In this document: positions 1-8,288 of the stretch, in pieces
Position numbering within the stretch: position 1 is the first letter of the stretch
How the letters are laid out: every line of letters starts with the position of its first letter
DNA from: Brotaphodocola sp003480315
GTDB taxonomy: Bacteria; Bacillota; Clostridia; Lachnospirales; Lachnospiraceae
NCBI RefSeq assembly: GCF_964246085.1
Contig: NZ_CAXTPD010000004.1
DNA length: 64,000 nt
Direction: 5' to 3' (one strand)
Made by a program: the position numbers and the translations under genes
The notes under the pieces: generated by a model
Seen by the model: only the letters and a program-made list of their open reading frames with translations
The model's database searches: none
Told to the model about the DNA's origin: nothing

Positions 1-1
1 C

Positions 2-295
2 TATATGAAATTTCGGGATCAGAAACGCATGGCAGATGTGGGACTGGATGAGCTTTCGAGGGGAGATGTTGGGGATCTTTGCCTTCCGCTGGAGCATATG
101 ACGGACAGCATGATGTTACAGACAGCGCTGGAAATCTTAAAGGAAGATGAGCGGCAGATCGTGCTCCTGCATGCGTCTGCCGGGCTGAAGCACAGGGAAA
201 TTTCGGCAAACCTTGGGATTCCGCTGTCTACGGTGCTGTCAAAGTATAACCGTGCCATGAAAAAACTGCAGAACTACCTGCAGGGAGAGGCGTAA
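2..295 (+). CDS. RNA polymerase sigma-70-family factor, C-terminal part (cut by window edge)
   Basis: The reading frame is open to the left edge, so only the C-terminal part of about 97 residues is visible. The last 60 residues look like sigma region 4: an acidic helix (DERQIVLLH), then a helix-turn-helix around HREISANLGIPLSTVLSKYNRA, which in the family binds the -35 element. An internal ATG at position 5 has no ribosome binding site in view and is probably not the start. Whether this is an ECF-type factor or a regulator that only borrows region 4 cannot be decided without the upstream sequence. Confidence 0.75.
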   Translation, partial: YMKFRDQKRMADVGLDELSRGDVGDLCLPLEHMTDSMMLQTALEILKEDERQIVLLHASAGLKHREISANLGIPLSTVLSKYNRAMKKLQNYLQGEA

Positions 296-338
296 GCGTA
301 AATTGAAAAAATAAAATAAAATTTTTTTAAAAAAGTGC

Positions 339-367
339 TTGACCAAAGAGATACTATCGTATATAAT
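339..367 (+). promoter_or_regulatory. sigma-A promoter of the tRNA-Gln pair
   Basis: TTGACC (339-344) and a perfect TATAAT (362-367) are separated by 17 bases, and the -10 lies 17 bases upstream of the first tRNA. An AT-rich stretch at 301-335 could act as an UP element. Confidence 0.85.
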
Positions 368-384
368 AATCCTCGTTGCAGCAA

Positions 385-456
385 TGGGCTATCGCCAAAT
401 GGTAAGGCAACGGACTCTGACTCCGTCATTTCAAGGTTCGAATCCTTGTAGCCCAG
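385..456 (+). tRNA. tRNA-Gln (anticodon CUG), copy 1
   Basis: A 72-base cloverleaf: acceptor arm TGGGCTA/TAGCCCA with discriminator G, anticodon stem ACGGA/TCCGT around loop CTCTGAC (anticodon CTG, reads CAG), and T-arm with GGTTCGAATCC. The 3' CCA is not encoded. Confidence 0.95.
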
Positions 457-485
457 TTTAAAAACTTCATATCCGATTTGATTAT

Positions 486-557
486 TGGGCTATCGCCAAA
501 TGGTAAGGCAACGGACTCTGACTCCGTCATTTCAAGGTTCGAATCCTTGTAGCCCAG
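486..557 (+). tRNA. tRNA-Gln (anticodon CUG), copy 2
   Basis: Base-for-base the same 72-nt gene as the copy at 385, 29 bases further on. It is transcribed from the same upstream promoter and followed by a terminator. The identity points to recent duplication or gene conversion. Confidence 0.95.
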
Positions 558-563
558 CTGCTT

Positions 564-593
564 AAAAGGCTTCCGAAATTCGGGAGCCTTTTT
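564..593 (+). terminator. Rho-independent terminator after the tRNA pair
   Basis: Stem AAAGGCTtCCGA/TCGGgAGCCTTT followed by a T-run. A second hairpin with a characteristic loop begins directly after the T-run (see repeat at 595). Confidence 0.8.
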
Positions 594-594
594 C

Positions 595-722
595 GTTTCA
601 TAGGAAATTGTGTCCTATGAAACAAAAAAGCGCTCCGCAGGGATGCGCACGCGGCGCAAAGGTAGATGGTTGCTGAGGCAACCGCGCCTCGGCGCGAGAA
701 TGTGCCAAGGCACATTCTTTTT
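595..722 (+). repeat. multi-hairpin intergenic repeat, copy A
   Basis: About 128 bases that recur at 9710-9834 with only scattered differences. It contains GTTTCATAGGA/TCCTATGAAAC around loop AATTGTG, then GGTTGC/GCAACC, GCGC/GCGC, and finally GAATGTGCC/GGCACATTC followed by TTTTT, which is itself terminator-like. No reading frame is shared between the copies, so an RNA or DNA structural role is more likely than coding. Confidence 0.75.
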
Positions 723-785
723 CGCATGATAGAAAATTGCATGGAACGGAAATCTGTTTTCCTGCATTCTTTTACGGAAAAACAG

Positions 786-814
786 TTGTGAATCCTTACG
801 GAATGTGAGATAAT
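786..814 (+). promoter_or_regulatory. promoter of the acyl-ACP thioesterase gene
   Basis: TTGTGA (786-791), 17-base spacer, GATAAT (809-814), 77 bases upstream of the start codon. A hairpin with arms CTGTTTTCC and GGAAAAACAG lies just upstream at about 754-785. Confidence 0.55.
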
Positions 815-891
815 AAGAGGCGGTTTCTATTTTAAAGGGTTATTTATGATGGAACTGTAACAGGCGGTATGACCGAAAAGGAGGGCAAACC

Positions 892-1620
892 ATGTATTCT
901 TTTGACAGCAGAGTTCGTTACAGCGAGGTGGACGAAGACCGGAAGCTTTCCCTGACCGGAGTGATCAATTACATGCAGGACTGCTCCACGTTTCAGTCGG
1001 AGGACTTAAATATGGGAATTGATTATCTCGCAGAGAAGCACCGTGCATGGCTGTTATCTTCCTGGCAGATCGTTGTGGACCGTTATCCGAAGCTTGGAGA
1101 ACGTATTGTGGTAAGCACCTGGCCCTATGATTTTAAGGGCATCTACGGATATCGTAATTTTACGATTCAGGATCCGGAGGGCAGTTATCTGGTGCGGGCC
1201 AACTCCAACTGGTTTTTCTTTGACACGGAGCACGGTGTTCCTGTGCGTGTTGGAGAAGAAGATATCCGGGGGTATGGCGTGGGACAGGAAAAAAAGCTTT
1301 CTATGGACTATGCGCCGAGAAGAATTCCGCTTTCGGATGAGTATGAGGAATTTCCGGCCATTGCGGTGGCGGCACACCACATTGATACCAACCACCATGT
1401 GAACAATGCCCAGTATGTAGAAATCGCGCGCGAGGTATTGCCGGCAGGACTGTTTATCCGGGAACTCCGGGTGGAATACAAAAAAGCAGCAATCCTCGGA
1501 GACCAGATCATTCCGCGTGTCAGCGCGGAGGCAGACTGCTATACAGTGGCTCTGTGTGATACAGAAGGAAGGCCTTATGCAGTCGTGTGGCTGCGGACAG
1601 GCGTTACTGTACACGGGTAG
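892..1620 (+). CDS. acyl-ACP thioesterase (FatA/FatB family)
   Basis: A 242-residue double hot-dog protein that hydrolyses acyl-ACP to release free fatty acid in the cytoplasm. The second hot-dog half carries the family signature around HIDTNHHVNNAQYV, with D165, N167 and the following His pair in the expected catalytic arrangement. An aromatic stretch near residues 108-112 (NWFFF) is also typical. Start ATG is preceded by AAGGAGGG at good spacing. The gene has its own promoter and is not obviously in an operon. Length fits bacterial members of the family; chain-length specificity cannot be read from sequence. Confidence 0.88.
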   Translation: MYSFDSRVRYSEVDEDRKLSLTGVINYMQDCSTFQSEDLNMGIDYLAEKHRAWLLSSWQIVVDRYPKLGERIVVSTWPYDFKGIYGYRNFTIQDPEGSYLVRANSNWFFFDTEHGVPVRVGEEDIRGYGVGQEKKLSMDYAPRRIPLSDEYEEFPAIAVAAHHIDTNHHVNNAQYVEIAREVLPAGLFIRELRVEYKKAAILGDQIIPRVSAEADCYTVALCDTEGRPYAVVWLRTGVTVHG

Positions 1621-1731
1621 GCATTTTCTGAACTGAAAATGCCGTATGATACAGCGGCGGCAGCAGATTTTGCCGATTTGGAATGCGAAGCATCGGCAAA
1701 ATCCGTTGCTGTTCGCGCAACACGCGAACAG
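1621..1731 (+). other. structured intergenic region with three consecutive hairpins
   Basis: Three perfect dyads in series: GCATTTTC/GAAAATGC (1621-1642), GATTTTGCCGAT/ATCGGCAAAATC with outer CAGCA/TGCTG (1661-1711), and CTGTTCGCG/CGCGAACAG (1709-1731). No T-run follows any of them, so they are not classical terminators. It lies between the thioesterase and the CvfB-like gene. Confidence 0.6.
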
Positions 1732-1781
1732 TAACAAACAGATAACCGGTTGTGAAGGAACGACCAGAAAGAGAGAACCAG

Positions 1782-2615
1782 ATGATTGAATTAGGAAAGA
1801 TACAGCTTCTTGTAGTTCAGAGAGAAAAAGAATTCGGAGTGTATCTTGGTGAGAAGAAAGAGGACAAAAACTCGGTACTTCTGCCGAAAAAACAGGTGCC
1901 GGAAGGCACAAAGGTAGGCGACAGCCTGGAAGTATTTGTATATAAGGATTCCCAGGACCGTCTCATTGCAACCACCAACCGTCCGAAGCTGCAGGTTGGG
2001 GAGACTGCTGTACTGACAGTCAAGGATGTGGCAAAGATCGGCGCTTTCCTGGATATGGGACTGGAAAAAGATCTGCTGCTTCCGTTTAAGGAGCAGAATC
2101 ATAAGGTGCGTCAGGGAGAAAACTGCCTGGTGGCTCTTTATGTGGACAAGAGCCAGAGACTGGCTGCTACCATGAATGTGTATTCCTACATGAGCGCGGA
2201 GTCTCCTTACAAGAAGGATGACAAGGTGCAGGGAACCATTTACGAGATCAATGAGAACCTCGGCGCGTTTGTGGCTGTAGATAACCGCTATTACGGACTT
2301 ATTCCCAAGAAGGAACTCTACGGAGATTTCCGTCTGGGTGATGTGATCGAGGCTCGTGTGGTAAAAGTGCGGGATGACGGCAAGCTGGATCTGAGTCCGC
2401 GCCAGAAAGCTTATATGCAGATGGACGATGACGCAGAACTGGTGTTAAAGGTCATTGACGAGTTTGACGGTGTGCTGCCGTTCAATGATAAGGCAAGACC
2501 GGAGACCATCATGCGCGAATTCAAGCTGAGCAAGAATGCATTTAAGCGCGCAGTCGGCAAATTATTGAAAGAAAATAAAGTCCGTATTACGGAGAAAACC
2601 ATAGAGAGAATATAG
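1782..2615 (+). CDS. cvfB: CvfB/YitL-like S1 RNA-binding protein
   Basis: A 277-residue protein built from S1-type OB folds: an N-terminal degenerate S1 region, a second one near residues 55-125 and a clear one near 140-210 (QGTIYEINENLGAFVAV...GDVIEARVVKV). The C-terminal 65 residues look like a winged helix (FKLSKNAFKRAVGKLLKENKVRI). This order matches the CvfB family, RNA-associated proteins linked to virulence gene control in Staphylococcus. The ATG at 1782 is chosen over a GTG 30 bases upstream because only the ATG has a purine-rich Shine-Dalgarno (AAGAGAG). The methyltransferase gene follows 10 bases later. Confidence 0.8.
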   Translation: MIELGKIQLLVVQREKEFGVYLGEKKEDKNSVLLPKKQVPEGTKVGDSLEVFVYKDSQDRLIATTNRPKLQVGETAVLTVKDVAKIGAFLDMGLEKDLLLPFKEQNHKVRQGENCLVALYVDKSQRLAATMNVYSYMSAESPYKKDDKVQGTIYEINENLGAFVAVDNRYYGLIPKKELYGDFRLGDVIEARVVKVRDDGKLDLSPRQKAYMQMDDDAELVLKVIDEFDGVLPFNDKARPETIMREFKLSKNAFKRAVGKLLKENKVRITEKTIERI

Positions 2616-2625
2616 GAGGATAGTT

Positions 2626-3216
2626 TTGGACACGATAGAATACTATAATAAGTATGCATCGCGAATTTTTGAGGATACAGTAGACCGGGATATGGAGTTG
2701 CAGCGGGAGGAGTTTTTAGAGGAACTCCGGGAAATCGACGGTGACACCATTCTGGATCTCGGATGCGGCTCCGGCCGCGACAGTCTGGCTTTTTACGAGC
2801 AGGGCTTTGATGTGACCCCGCTGGATGCATCGGAGGAGATGTGTAAGCTGGCAGAGATCCATACCGGACTGGAGGTGCTGTGCATGGATTATGCGGACAT
2901 GGAGTTTGATGATGCCTTTGACGGTATCTGGGGGAATGAAGCTCTCATCCATGTGCCGGAGGATGAACTGCCAGGTATCCTGGGAAAATTGACCGAGGCG
3001 CTGTGCCAGAACGGAATCTTATTCCTTTCCTTTCAGGAAGGGGACTTTGAGGGACAGAGAAGCGGCCGATATTTCTGTGAGTATACACGGGAAGAACTGG
3101 AGCGCATTCTGACCGAGACCGGACGTCTGGAAATCTTGAAACTCTGGACTACGGAGGATGAAGACAGGGAAGAAGGAGACAAGCTCCTGAATGTACTTGC
3201 GAAAAAGATTTCCTGA
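2626..3216 (+). CDS. class I SAM-dependent methyltransferase
   Basis: A 196-residue protein with the SAM-binding motif I LDLGCGSGRDSL near residue 44, an acidic residue after the second strand (LDASEEM) and a post-II region (DGIWGNEALIHVP). The start is TTG at 2626, 5 bases after a strong AGGAGG; no better start exists. It is probably co-transcribed with the CvfB-like gene. The substrate is unknown. Similar small Clostridia proteins are usually annotated only as class I methyltransferases. Confidence 0.82.
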   Translation: MDTIEYYNKYASRIFEDTVDRDMELQREEFLEELREIDGDTILDLGCGSGRDSLAFYEQGFDVTPLDASEEMCKLAEIHTGLEVLCMDYADMEFDDAFDGIWGNEALIHVPEDELPGILGKLTEALCQNGILFLSFQEGDFEGQRSGRYFCEYTREELERILTETGRLEILKLWTTEDEDREEGDKLLNVLAKKIS

Positions 3217-3294
3217 CCGAACACATGCACATCCGGCAAAGCGGAGGCCGGTTGCCGAATCGTCAGCGTTTTGCCGGTGTGATAAGGAGGTATT

Positions 3295-4146
3295 ATGGGA
3301 GTCAGGGGAAGGTCACCGGTCCGGGATTATATTCTGATCCTGATCGGGGCATCAATTATGGGGTTTGCGATCAAAAACATTTATGATCCAATCGGTCTGG
3401 TTACGGGAGGTGTCTCCGGTGTGGCCATCATCTTAAAAAAACAGCTTGGTATGCCGCTGTGGCTGACAAATACAGCGATCAACGTTCCGCTGTTTGCGGC
3501 GGCAGCAAGGTTAAAGGGCTGGAAGTTTATCAGGCGTACGCTGGTGGCAACCGTTGCGCTTTCTGTATCGCTGTATGTGATCCCGGAAATTCCGTTTCTG
3601 ATGGATGATCTGCTTTTGACGGCGCTGTTCGGAGGGATCATCACCGGGGCCGGGGCCGGCATTGTATTTGCCTGTCAGGCAACGACGGGCGGAACGGATA
3701 TGCTGGCGGCGCTGATCCGCCGCTGGATGCCGCATTACACCATTGCCCAGATCATGCAGGTGCTGGATGCCATTATTGTTCTGATCGGAGCAGGAGTTTT
3801 TGGCATCACCTATGCCCTTTATGCTTTGATCGCAATCTATTCGGTTTCTAAGGTGTCGGACGGGATCATTGAAGGTATGAAATATTCCAAGGTGGCCTAT
3901 ATCATCTCGGATAAGAGTAAAGAAATCGCAGCGGCTATTTTAAAAGAGATGGATCGTGGTGTGACAGCCCTGGATGCAAGGGGAATGTACTCCGGAAACC
4001 GGAAAGATGTCCTGTTTTGTGTTGTATCGAGAAAAGAAATTGCACAATTAAAGGAGCTTGTAGTTGGTCATGATGCACAAGCTTTTGTCATCGTAAGTGA
4101 CGCACGAGAGGTTTTAGGAGAAGGTTTTATTGAATATAGACAATAA
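3295..4146 (+). CDS. YitT-family membrane protein (DUF2179)
   Basis: A 283-residue protein with five to six hydrophobic segments in residues 10-185 (for example GASIMGFAIKNIY, the GGIITGAGAGIVFACQATTGGTDMLA region and IVLIGAGVFGITYALYALIAI), then a soluble C-terminal DUF2179 domain of about 90 residues. This is the YitT family architecture; function is not established. Start ATG follows AAGGAGGTATT. The upstream 78-base gap holds a dyad with arms CCGGCAAA and TTTTGCCGG. Confidence 0.85.
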   Translation: MGVRGRSPVRDYILILIGASIMGFAIKNIYDPIGLVTGGVSGVAIILKKQLGMPLWLTNTAINVPLFAAAARLKGWKFIRRTLVATVALSVSLYVIPEIPFLMDDLLLTALFGGIITGAGAGIVFACQATTGGTDMLAALIRRWMPHYTIAQIMQVLDAIIVLIGAGVFGITYALYALIAIYSVSKVSDGIIEGMKYSKVAYIISDKSKEIAAAILKEMDRGVTALDARGMYSGNRKDVLFCVVSRKEIAQLKELVVGHDAQAFVIVSDAREVLGEGFIEYRQ

Positions 4147-4156
4147 AACCTTAAAA

Positions 4157-4193
4157 AAGGCAGGCAAGTATTGGATACTTGCTTGCTTTTTTC
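4157..4193 (+). terminator. Rho-independent terminator after the YitT gene
   Basis: GCAAGTAT/ATACTTGC around TGG with flanking AAGGCAG/CTTGCTT, followed by TTTTTT, just downstream of the stop codon. Confidence 0.85.
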
Positions 4194-4292
4194 TGCGAGG
4201 TGCATTAAAATATACAATAAAGGTCCTTTCAGGTTTGTGCGATTTTACAAAACGGGGCGGTATTACGAAATTAGGATTAAGGAGTGAATATT

Positions 4293-5381
4293 ATGATTTC
4301 AAACCAGATTCTTCAGACAACCATTGACGGACTGAAGGGAATCACCAGAATTGATCTGTGTATCTGTGATACAGAAGGAAAGGTGCTGGCTTCTACATTT
4401 CCGGAGGCAGAAGAGTATGAGAATTCCATTCTTTCTTTTGTGGAGTCACCGGCAGACAGCCAGGTGATCCAGGGATATCAGTTCTTCAAGGTGTTCGATG
4501 AGCATCAGTTAGAGTATATCCTGCTTGCCAAGGGCAGCAGCGATGATGTTTACATGGTAGGAAAGCTGGCAGCGTTCCAGATCCAGAATCTTCTGGTGGC
4601 TTACAAGGAGCGTTTTGACAAGGATAACTTCATCAAGAACCTGCTTCTTGATAATCTTTTACTGGTAGACATTTACAACCGCGCAAAGAAGCTGCATATT
4701 GAGACGAATGTGCGCAGGGTTGTATTCCTCATCGAGACCAAGCAGGAGAAAGATATCAATGCGCTTGAGACAGTCCGCAGTCTGTTTGCCACCAAGACGA
4801 AAGATTTCATTACCGCGGTAGATGAGAAAAACATCATCCTGGTAAAGGAAGTAAAGCCGAATGAGGACTACGCAGATCTGGAGAAGACCGCCAGTGTCAT
4901 CCTCGATATGTTAAGCTCTGAGGCTATGACCAAGGTGCGCGTGGCTTACGGTACCGTGGTCAACGACATCAAGGAAGTGTCCCGCTCTTATAAGGAAGCA
5001 AAGATGGCCCTGGATGTCGGCAAGATCTTTTACAATGGCAAGAATGTGGTTGCATACGGAACTCTGGGAATCGGCCGCCTGATCTATCAGCTGCCGCTGC
5101 CGCTGTGCCGCATGTTTATCCGCGAGATCTTCGACGGCAAATCTCCGGATGAGTTTGACGAGGAAACCTTAACCACCATCAACAAGTTCTTTGAGAACAG
5201 CTTAAATGTATCCGAAACATCCCGTCAGCTCTACATCCACAGAAATACCCTGGTGTACCGTCTTGACAAGCTGCAGAAGAGCACAGGACTGGACCTTCGT
5301 GTTTTTGAGGATGCGATTACATTCAAGATCGCACTTATGGTTGTAAAGTACATGAAATACATGGAGAACCTGGACTATTAA
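4293..5381 (+). CDS. PucR/CdaR-type transcriptional regulator
   Basis: A 362-residue protein. The N-terminal about 135 residues resemble a sugar-diacid or GAF-like sensing region, the middle part (about 150-270) a GGDEF-like PucR linker, and the last 60 residues the PucR helix-turn-helix (SLNVSETSRQLYIHRNTLVYRLDKLQKSTGLDLR). Start ATG at 4293 follows AAGGAGTG at proper spacing; a GTG at 4284 overlaps that Shine-Dalgarno and is rejected. The stop lies 2 bases before ftsE, so the regulator may be co-transcribed with ftsEX. What it senses is unknown. Confidence 0.8.
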   Translation: MISNQILQTTIDGLKGITRIDLCICDTEGKVLASTFPEAEEYENSILSFVESPADSQVIQGYQFFKVFDEHQLEYILLAKGSSDDVYMVGKLAAFQIQNLLVAYKERFDKDNFIKNLLLDNLLLVDIYNRAKKLHIETNVRRVVFLIETKQEKDINALETVRSLFATKTKDFITAVDEKNIILVKEVKPNEDYADLEKTASVILDMLSSEAMTKVRVAYGTVVNDIKEVSRSYKEAKMALDVGKIFYNGKNVVAYGTLGIGRLIYQLPLPLCRMFIREIFDGKSPDEFDEETLTTINKFFENSLNVSETSRQLYIHRNTLVYRLDKLQKSTGLDLRVFEDAITFKIALMVVKYMKYMENLDY

Positions 5382-5383
5382 TC

Positions 5384-6070
5384 ATGATTGAAATTCGTAA
5401 TATAAGCAAAACGTATGATAACGGTAGCAAGGCACTGAAGGATATCGACATCCGTATCCAGGACGGAGAATTTGTCTTTATCATGGGACGGAGCGGATCA
5501 GGAAAATCAACCCTGATCCGTCTTCTGCTGAAAGAGGCAGAACCTACGTCTGGACGCATCGTTGTGAATGATATGGATCTTCAGAAGATGCCGCGCCGTT
5601 ATATTCCCAAATACCGCCGCCGTCTGGGCGTGGTGTTTCAGGATTTCCGGCTTTTAAAAGACCGGACCGTATTTGAAAATGTAGCATTTGCCCAGCGCGT
5701 GGTAGGTGCCTCTCCGAGAAAAATCCGCGAAGAGGTTCCGCGTATGTTAAAACTGGTGGGACTTTCCTCCAAGTACAAGTCTTTCCCACACCAGCTTTCC
5801 GGCGGAGAGCAGCAGCGTGTAGCGATTGCCCGTGCGCTGATCAACCGTCCGGAGGTACTTCTGGCCGACGAGCCGACCGGAAATCTGGATCATGAGAATG
5901 CGGCAGAAATCATGAAGCTACTGGAACGGATCAACGCGCTTGGCACTACGGTTGTGGTCGTAACCCACAGTCAGGAAATGGTAGACCAGATGGGCAAACG
6001 TGTCATCACCCTGAACAAGGGACGTCTGGTAAGTGACGAGAGAAAGGGTGGATCGGACCGTGAAGATTAG
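5384..6070 (+). CDS. ftsE: cell-division ABC transporter ATP-binding protein FtsE
   Basis: A 228-residue ABC ATPase with Walker A GRSGSGKS (residues 35-42), signature LSGGEQQRVAIARAL and Walker B LLADEPTGNLD. FtsE pairs with FtsX at the septum or lateral wall and converts ATP hydrolysis into activation of peptidoglycan hydrolases outside the membrane. The direct neighbours, ftsX and a PcsB/EnvC-like M23 protein, are its known partners, which makes the assignment firm. It starts 2 bases after the regulator's stop and overlaps ftsX by 11 bases. Confidence 0.95.
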   Translation: MIEIRNISKTYDNGSKALKDIDIRIQDGEFVFIMGRSGSGKSTLIRLLLKEAEPTSGRIVVNDMDLQKMPRRYIPKYRRRLGVVFQDFRLLKDRTVFENVAFAQRVVGASPRKIREEVPRMLKLVGLSSKYKSFPHQLSGGEQQRVAIARALINRPEVLLADEPTGNLDHENAAEIMKLLERINALGTTVVVVTHSQEMVDQMGKRVITLNKGRLVSDERKGGSDRED

Positions 6071-6968
6071 TACATTCTGGTATTGCATAAAAGAGGGCAT
6101 GAAGAATATATGCAGAAACATCTGGTTTTCGCTTGCTTCTGTGGCGACGATTTCTGCATGTATTTTTTTGTTTTGCCTGTTTTTTTCCATTATCGCCAAT
6201 ATCCGGTATATGGTGAAGCATGTGGAGAGCACGGTTGGAATTACAGTGCTGTTTGATGAAAATTTGACAGAGCAGGATATCCAGGGGCTTGGCGAGATCA
6301 TCCACCAGCGGCCTGAAATCCGCGAGATGTATTATATTTCTGCGGAAGATGCCTGGAATTCTTTTAAGGAAGAGTATTTTGCAGGCCATGAGGAGCTGGC
6401 CGAGGGCTTTGCGGAAGACAATCCGCTGGCTGGTTCTGCTTCTTATGAGATCTTTTTAAACGATATTTCCCAGCAGGATGAGCTGGTTGCGTATTTACAG
6501 GGGCTGGATGGCGTTCGCCAGGTGAACTATTCCAACTCGGCGGTCGCCGGTTTTTCAGGCTTCAACCGTGTGATCGGTGTCCTGTCTTCCCTGATCATTG
6601 GTGTGCTTCTGGCGGTATCCCTGTTTTTGATCAACAACACTATTTCCGTAGCAGCGGCATTCCGCAGACAGGAGTGCCAGATCATGCGCCTGATCGGTGC
6701 TACAAATTTTATGATCCGTGCACCGTTTATCGTTGAGGGCGTGATGATCGGCCTTATTGGCGCGCTGATCCCGTTGGCAGGAACCTATTTCCTCTATACA
6801 AAAGGAATTGTGTATCTGTCTGAGCGGTTTCATGTGCTCTCCAACCTGTTTTATTTTGTACCGGTTGGTGAAATCTATCCGCTGCTGATCGGGGCAGCAC
6901 TGATCCTGGGTGTGGGAATCGGATTTTTTGGAAGCTTTTTCACCATTCGCAAGTATATGAAGGTGTAA
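6060..6968 (+). CDS. ftsX: cell-division permease FtsX
   Basis: A 302-residue membrane protein: TM1 near residues 20-45, a large extracellular loop (about 50-165) that in the family binds the hydrolase partner, then three TM helices (ISSLIIGVLLAVSLFLI, the VEGVMIGLIGALIPLAG region and LLIGAALILGVGIGFFGSFF). I chose GTG at 6060, 8-9 bases after AAAGGGTGG, over the GTG at 6033, which would add a non-homologous leader inside ftsE. The 11-base overlap with ftsE suggests translational coupling. Confidence 0.93.
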   Translation: MKISTFWYCIKEGMKNICRNIWFSLASVATISACIFLFCLFFSIIANIRYMVKHVESTVGITVLFDENLTEQDIQGLGEIIHQRPEIREMYYISAEDAWNSFKEEYFAGHEELAEGFAEDNPLAGSASYEIFLNDISQQDELVAYLQGLDGVRQVNYSNSAVAGFSGFNRVIGVLSSLIIGVLLAVSLFLINNTISVAAAFRRQECQIMRLIGATNFMIRAPFIVEGVMIGLIGALIPLAGTYFLYTKGIVYLSERFHVLSNLFYFVPVGEIYPLLIGAALILGVGIGFFGSFFTIRKYMKV

Positions 6969-6970
6969 CG

Positions 6971-8260
6971 ATGCATAAAAACAAATGGAAAAACATACAA
7001 AAACGTATGCTGGCAGCAATGCTGGGCACGATAATTGCCATGTCCTCATTCCAGACAGTTTACGCAACAAAGCAGGATGTGGAGGCGGCCAAAAAGAAGG
7101 TCAGCTCCATTGAAGAAGAAAAGAAAAAGGTACAGGCTACCATTAAAAATCTGGAAGGATTGAAAAATGATGCGGCCGCATACGTGAAGGAGTTGGATGG
7201 CAGTCTGACAAAACTGGAGGGAGAGCTGGATCAGCTTTCTGCCCAGATCGGGACCAAGGAACAGGAGATCTCCGATACCGGCGTGGCGCTGGAACAGGCG
7301 AAGGCAACGGAAAATAAACAGTATGCGGATATGAAGCTGCGTATCAAATACATGTATGAGCAGGGCAATACCAGCTATATCGATATGCTGTTTCAGTCCG
7401 CAGATATGGTACAGCTCATGAACCGCGCTGAATATATTAACAAAATTTCAGATTATGACCGCAAAAAGATGGACGAGTACGAGGAAACCCGCCAGACGAT
7501 CGCGGACGAGGAACAGAAATTAAAGACTGACCGGGAAGCGCTTCTGACAATGCAGGAGCAGACAAAGGCAAAGCAGGAGTCTGTCAGGACGCTGCGTGCC
7601 CAGAAGAATAAAGAGATGCAGAATTATGCGAGTCAGATCGATACTGCCCAGGGCCAGGTAGACCAGTACAATGCGGATTTGTCAGCCCAGGAGAACAAGA
7701 TTAAGCAGATCGAGGCAGAGATCAGGCGCAAGGAAGAGGAGGAGCGCAAGAAGGCAGAAGCAGCCCGGAAGGCAGAAGAAGAAGCCAGAAAGAAAGCAGA
7801 GGCGGCCGGAAAGAAGGTTTCTGCCACTGATAAGGCAGCTTCGTATAATGTTGCCAGTCTTGGGAATATTAGCTTTAAGTGGCCGTGCCCATCCAGCAGC
7901 CGGATTTCTTCCGGTTTCGGAGGCAGAACTTCACCGACCAAGGGAGCATCCAGCAACCATCAGGGTATCGATATTCCTGCATCCACCGGTGCGGCGATCA
8001 CGGCAGCGGCGTCCGGTACCGTTGTGGTGTCTACCTACAGCTATTCCGCGGGAAATTACATTATGATCAGTCATGGCGGTGGTGTATACACCGTATATAT
8101 GCATTGTTCCCAGCTGCTGGCATCGGAAGGCCAGACGGTAAAACAGGGACAGACGATTGCAAAAGTCGGCTCTACCGGCTATTCTACCGGCTCACATCTG
8201 CATTTCGGTATCCGCTCCGGCGGACGCTATGTGAATCCGCAGTCTTACGTAAGCCCGTAA
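6971..8260 (+). CDS. PcsB/EnvC-like murein hydrolase or activator (coiled coil plus M23 domain)
   Basis: A 429-residue secreted protein with signal peptide (residues 1-32, ending SFQTVYA), a long coiled coil (about 35-280, with an Ala/Glu/Lys-rich stretch near 245-280) and a C-terminal LytM/M23 domain. The M23 zinc motif is intact: HQGID in the first part and HLHFGI in the last. It starts 2 bases after ftsX, the classic arrangement in which FtsEX controls a coiled-coil peptidoglycan hydrolase. Because the zinc ligands are present it may cleave peptide crosslinks itself rather than only activate an amidase. Confidence 0.9.
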   Translation: MHKNKWKNIQKRMLAAMLGTIIAMSSFQTVYATKQDVEAAKKKVSSIEEEKKKVQATIKNLEGLKNDAAAYVKELDGSLTKLEGELDQLSAQIGTKEQEISDTGVALEQAKATENKQYADMKLRIKYMYEQGNTSYIDMLFQSADMVQLMNRAEYINKISDYDRKKMDEYEETRQTIADEEQKLKTDREALLTMQEQTKAKQESVRTLRAQKNKEMQNYASQIDTAQGQVDQYNADLSAQENKIKQIEAEIRRKEEEERKKAEAARKAEEEARKKAEAAGKKVSATDKAASYNVASLGNISFKWPCPSSSRISSGFGGRTSPTKGASSNHQGIDIPASTGAAITAAASGTVVVSTYSYSAGNYIMISHGGGVYTVYMHCSQLLASEGQTVKQGQTIAKVGSTGYSTGSHLHFGIRSGGRYVNPQSYVSP

Positions 8261-8288
8261 AGATTCAGAAACAGACGAGGTGACATCA

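Noticed and set aside
595..722. CRISPR-like array from repeated hairpins
   Set aside because: There are only single dispersed copies, no regular spacers, and no cas genes in the window.
1054..1911. Long minus-strand frame of 285 codons
   Set aside because: It overlaps the thioesterase and the hairpin region on the opposite strand, is Cys/Phe-rich without motif, and has no Shine-Dalgarno.
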